DNA from: an uncultured Acidobacteriaceae bacterium
GTDB taxonomy: Bacteria; Acidobacteriota; Terriglobia; Terriglobales; Acidobacteriaceae
Direction: 5' to 3'
NCBI GenBank assembly: GCA_903842845.1
Contig: CAIMNN010000031.1
Location: 1-5,641 of the forward strand
Length of the DNA stretch: 5,641 bases
Shown: positions 4,861-5,641 of the stretch, piece after piece
How positions within the stretch are numbered: the stretch's first letter is position 1
Layout: every line of letters starts with the position of its first letter
Notes under the pieces: generated by a model
Database searches by the model: none
Told to the model about the DNA's origin: nothing
What the model saw: only the letters and a program-made list of their open reading frames with translations
Program-made: the position numbers and the translations under genes

Positions 4861-5641
4861 CAAGCAAATCCCAACCTCTTCCGCATCACCACCGGCAACG
4901 CAGAACCCGTCTTGCGCAGCACAAAGTCCGCGACAACCAGCCACAGCAATCCGCCCACCAACAAAAGTCCCGCATCAGCCCAGTGTGTCTCCATCCACGC
5001 CGCATGATGCGCCAGCGACGCCGCGCCAAACGTCATCACATGCAGCAGAAACGCCGTCACACCGCCGGCAAGCCCGGCCAGCAAACACCGCCCCAACTCA
5101 AGATACTCAATGCTCGCCAGCGAGACCATTCGCCGCAAATGCAACAACACCGCCAGCGCAATAGCCTGCAACGCAATGCCCACGTCCGATGCAATCGCCA
5201 ACCCCGCCGCGCCAAAATGGCTGTAGCCTACGCGGTAAAACCAGAATGAGACCACTATGATCACCGTGCTCGATAGCATCGGCAGCCACGTTATCCCCGC
5301 CGCATAAAACGCGCGCGCATAGATCGCCTGCGCCGACCACAAGAACAGCCCAATCGTATACAGTGCAAAGTAGATCGCCGTCTTCTGCACGTCCGCTTCC
5401 GTGAACTTGCCCCCGCCAAACACCATCCCAACCATCGATTGCGACATCGCCGCCATCGCCGTGCTCGCCAGGATTCCCATCGCCATCACCCGCGACGCCG
5501 AGTCCGCCACGCCCAGCGCAAACTCACGCCGTTTGCCCGCCGCCCATAACTGCGTGAAGAAAGGCAACGACGCCACACCCGCCGCCTGCGCCAGCACCGC
5601 CATCGGCGCGGTGAACAACTGCTTCGCATTCGTCAATCGCG
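4860..5641 (-). CDS. murJ: MurJ/MviN-type lipid II flippase, C-terminal half (5' end outside window)
   Basis: An open reading frame enters from the right edge and ends at TGA 4862-4860, giving about 260 residues of roughly 520 expected. MurJ moves the peptidoglycan precursor lipid II across the inner membrane. Numbering from the Leu codon at 5636, family landmarks are ASLPFFTQLWAAGKRREFA (22-40), GGGKFTEADVQKTA (74-87), WSAQAIYARAFYAAG (100-114), FGAAGLAIASDVGIALQA (141-158) and LHLRR (165-169). About seven hydrophobic helices can be seen, near 8-27, 46-68, 84-104, 116-135, 141-165, 181-203 and 219-240, fitting the last half of the 14-helix fold. The frame remains open through 5641, so the TTG at 5636 is not the start. 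The essential N-terminal arginines and the cavity cannot be checked. The gene converges with the M28 gene, with a palindrome in the gap. The C-terminus is short and basic (MRKRLGFA). Confidence 0.92.
   Translation of the reverse strand, partial: RLTNAKQLFTAPMAVLAQAAGVASLPFFTQLWAAGKRREFALGVADSASRVMAMGILASTAMAAMSQSMVGMVFGGGKFTEADVQKTAIYFALYTIGLFLWSAQAIYARAFYAAGITWLPMLSSTVIIVVSFWFYRVGYSHFGAAGLAIASDVGIALQAIALAVLLHLRRMVSLASIEYLELGRCLLAGLAGGVTAFLLHVMTFGAASLAHHAAWMETHWADAGLLLVGGLLWLVVADFVLRKTGSALPVVMRKRLGFA

Noticed and set aside
5634..5636. TTG as the start codon of the MurJ-like gene
   Set aside because: The frame stays open to the window edge and the protein aligns with only the second half of MurJ; this is an internal leucine codon.

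Overview
The window reads as an ordinary chromosomal segment of a moderately GC-rich Gram-negative soil-type bacterium. It most resembles Acidobacteriota (Terriglobia-like). This assignment is inference from three things: an N-acyl-D-amino-acid deacylase of the 'PGFIDMLGQSE' type, a bactofilin beginning MSAMWKP, and a secreted M28 peptidase. No tRNA, rRNA, CRISPR array, transposase or integrase is visible.

Layout, left to right. (1) The 5' end of gcvT (glycine cleavage T protein) runs leftward off the window (1-151, minus), with a good promoter and Shine-Dalgarno site. (2) Two very small plus-strand membrane-protein genes follow: a 71-residue superinfection-immunity-family protein (318-533) and an unrecognised 52-residue two-helix protein (590-748). 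(3) A minus-strand gene for a secreted D-aminoacylase/N-acyl-D-amino-acid deacylase-like amidohydrolase (750-2453) converges on the second small gene with one base between the stop codons. (4) A divergent intergenic region (2454-2739) is rich in TTGCA motifs and holds candidate promoters for both flanking genes. (5) A plus-strand bactofilin (2740-3219) is closed by a textbook intrinsic terminator (3245-3271). (6) A plus-strand secreted M28 zinc peptidase (3329-4789) has no Shine-Dalgarno site and may be leaderless. (7) A long palindromic element (4811-4860) lies between convergent genes. (8) The C-terminal half of a MurJ-type lipid II flippase (4860-5641, minus) runs off the right edge.

Several genes concern the cell envelope: MurJ exports the peptidoglycan precursor, bactofilin is a cytoskeletal polymer tied to cell shape, and the amidohydrolase and M28 peptidase are exported hydrolases that could act on peptides. 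Apart from the two small genes there is no clear operon, so a shared pathway is not demonstrated. The points most worth a second look are the loss of the usual HxH and Cys metal ligands in the amidohydrolase, the chromosomal immunity-like small-membrane-protein pair, the bipartite direct repeat across the convergent junction at 722-780, the TTGCA cluster, and the REP-like palindrome at 4811-4860. I did not find a convincing wholly new system. The small-protein pair is the best candidate.
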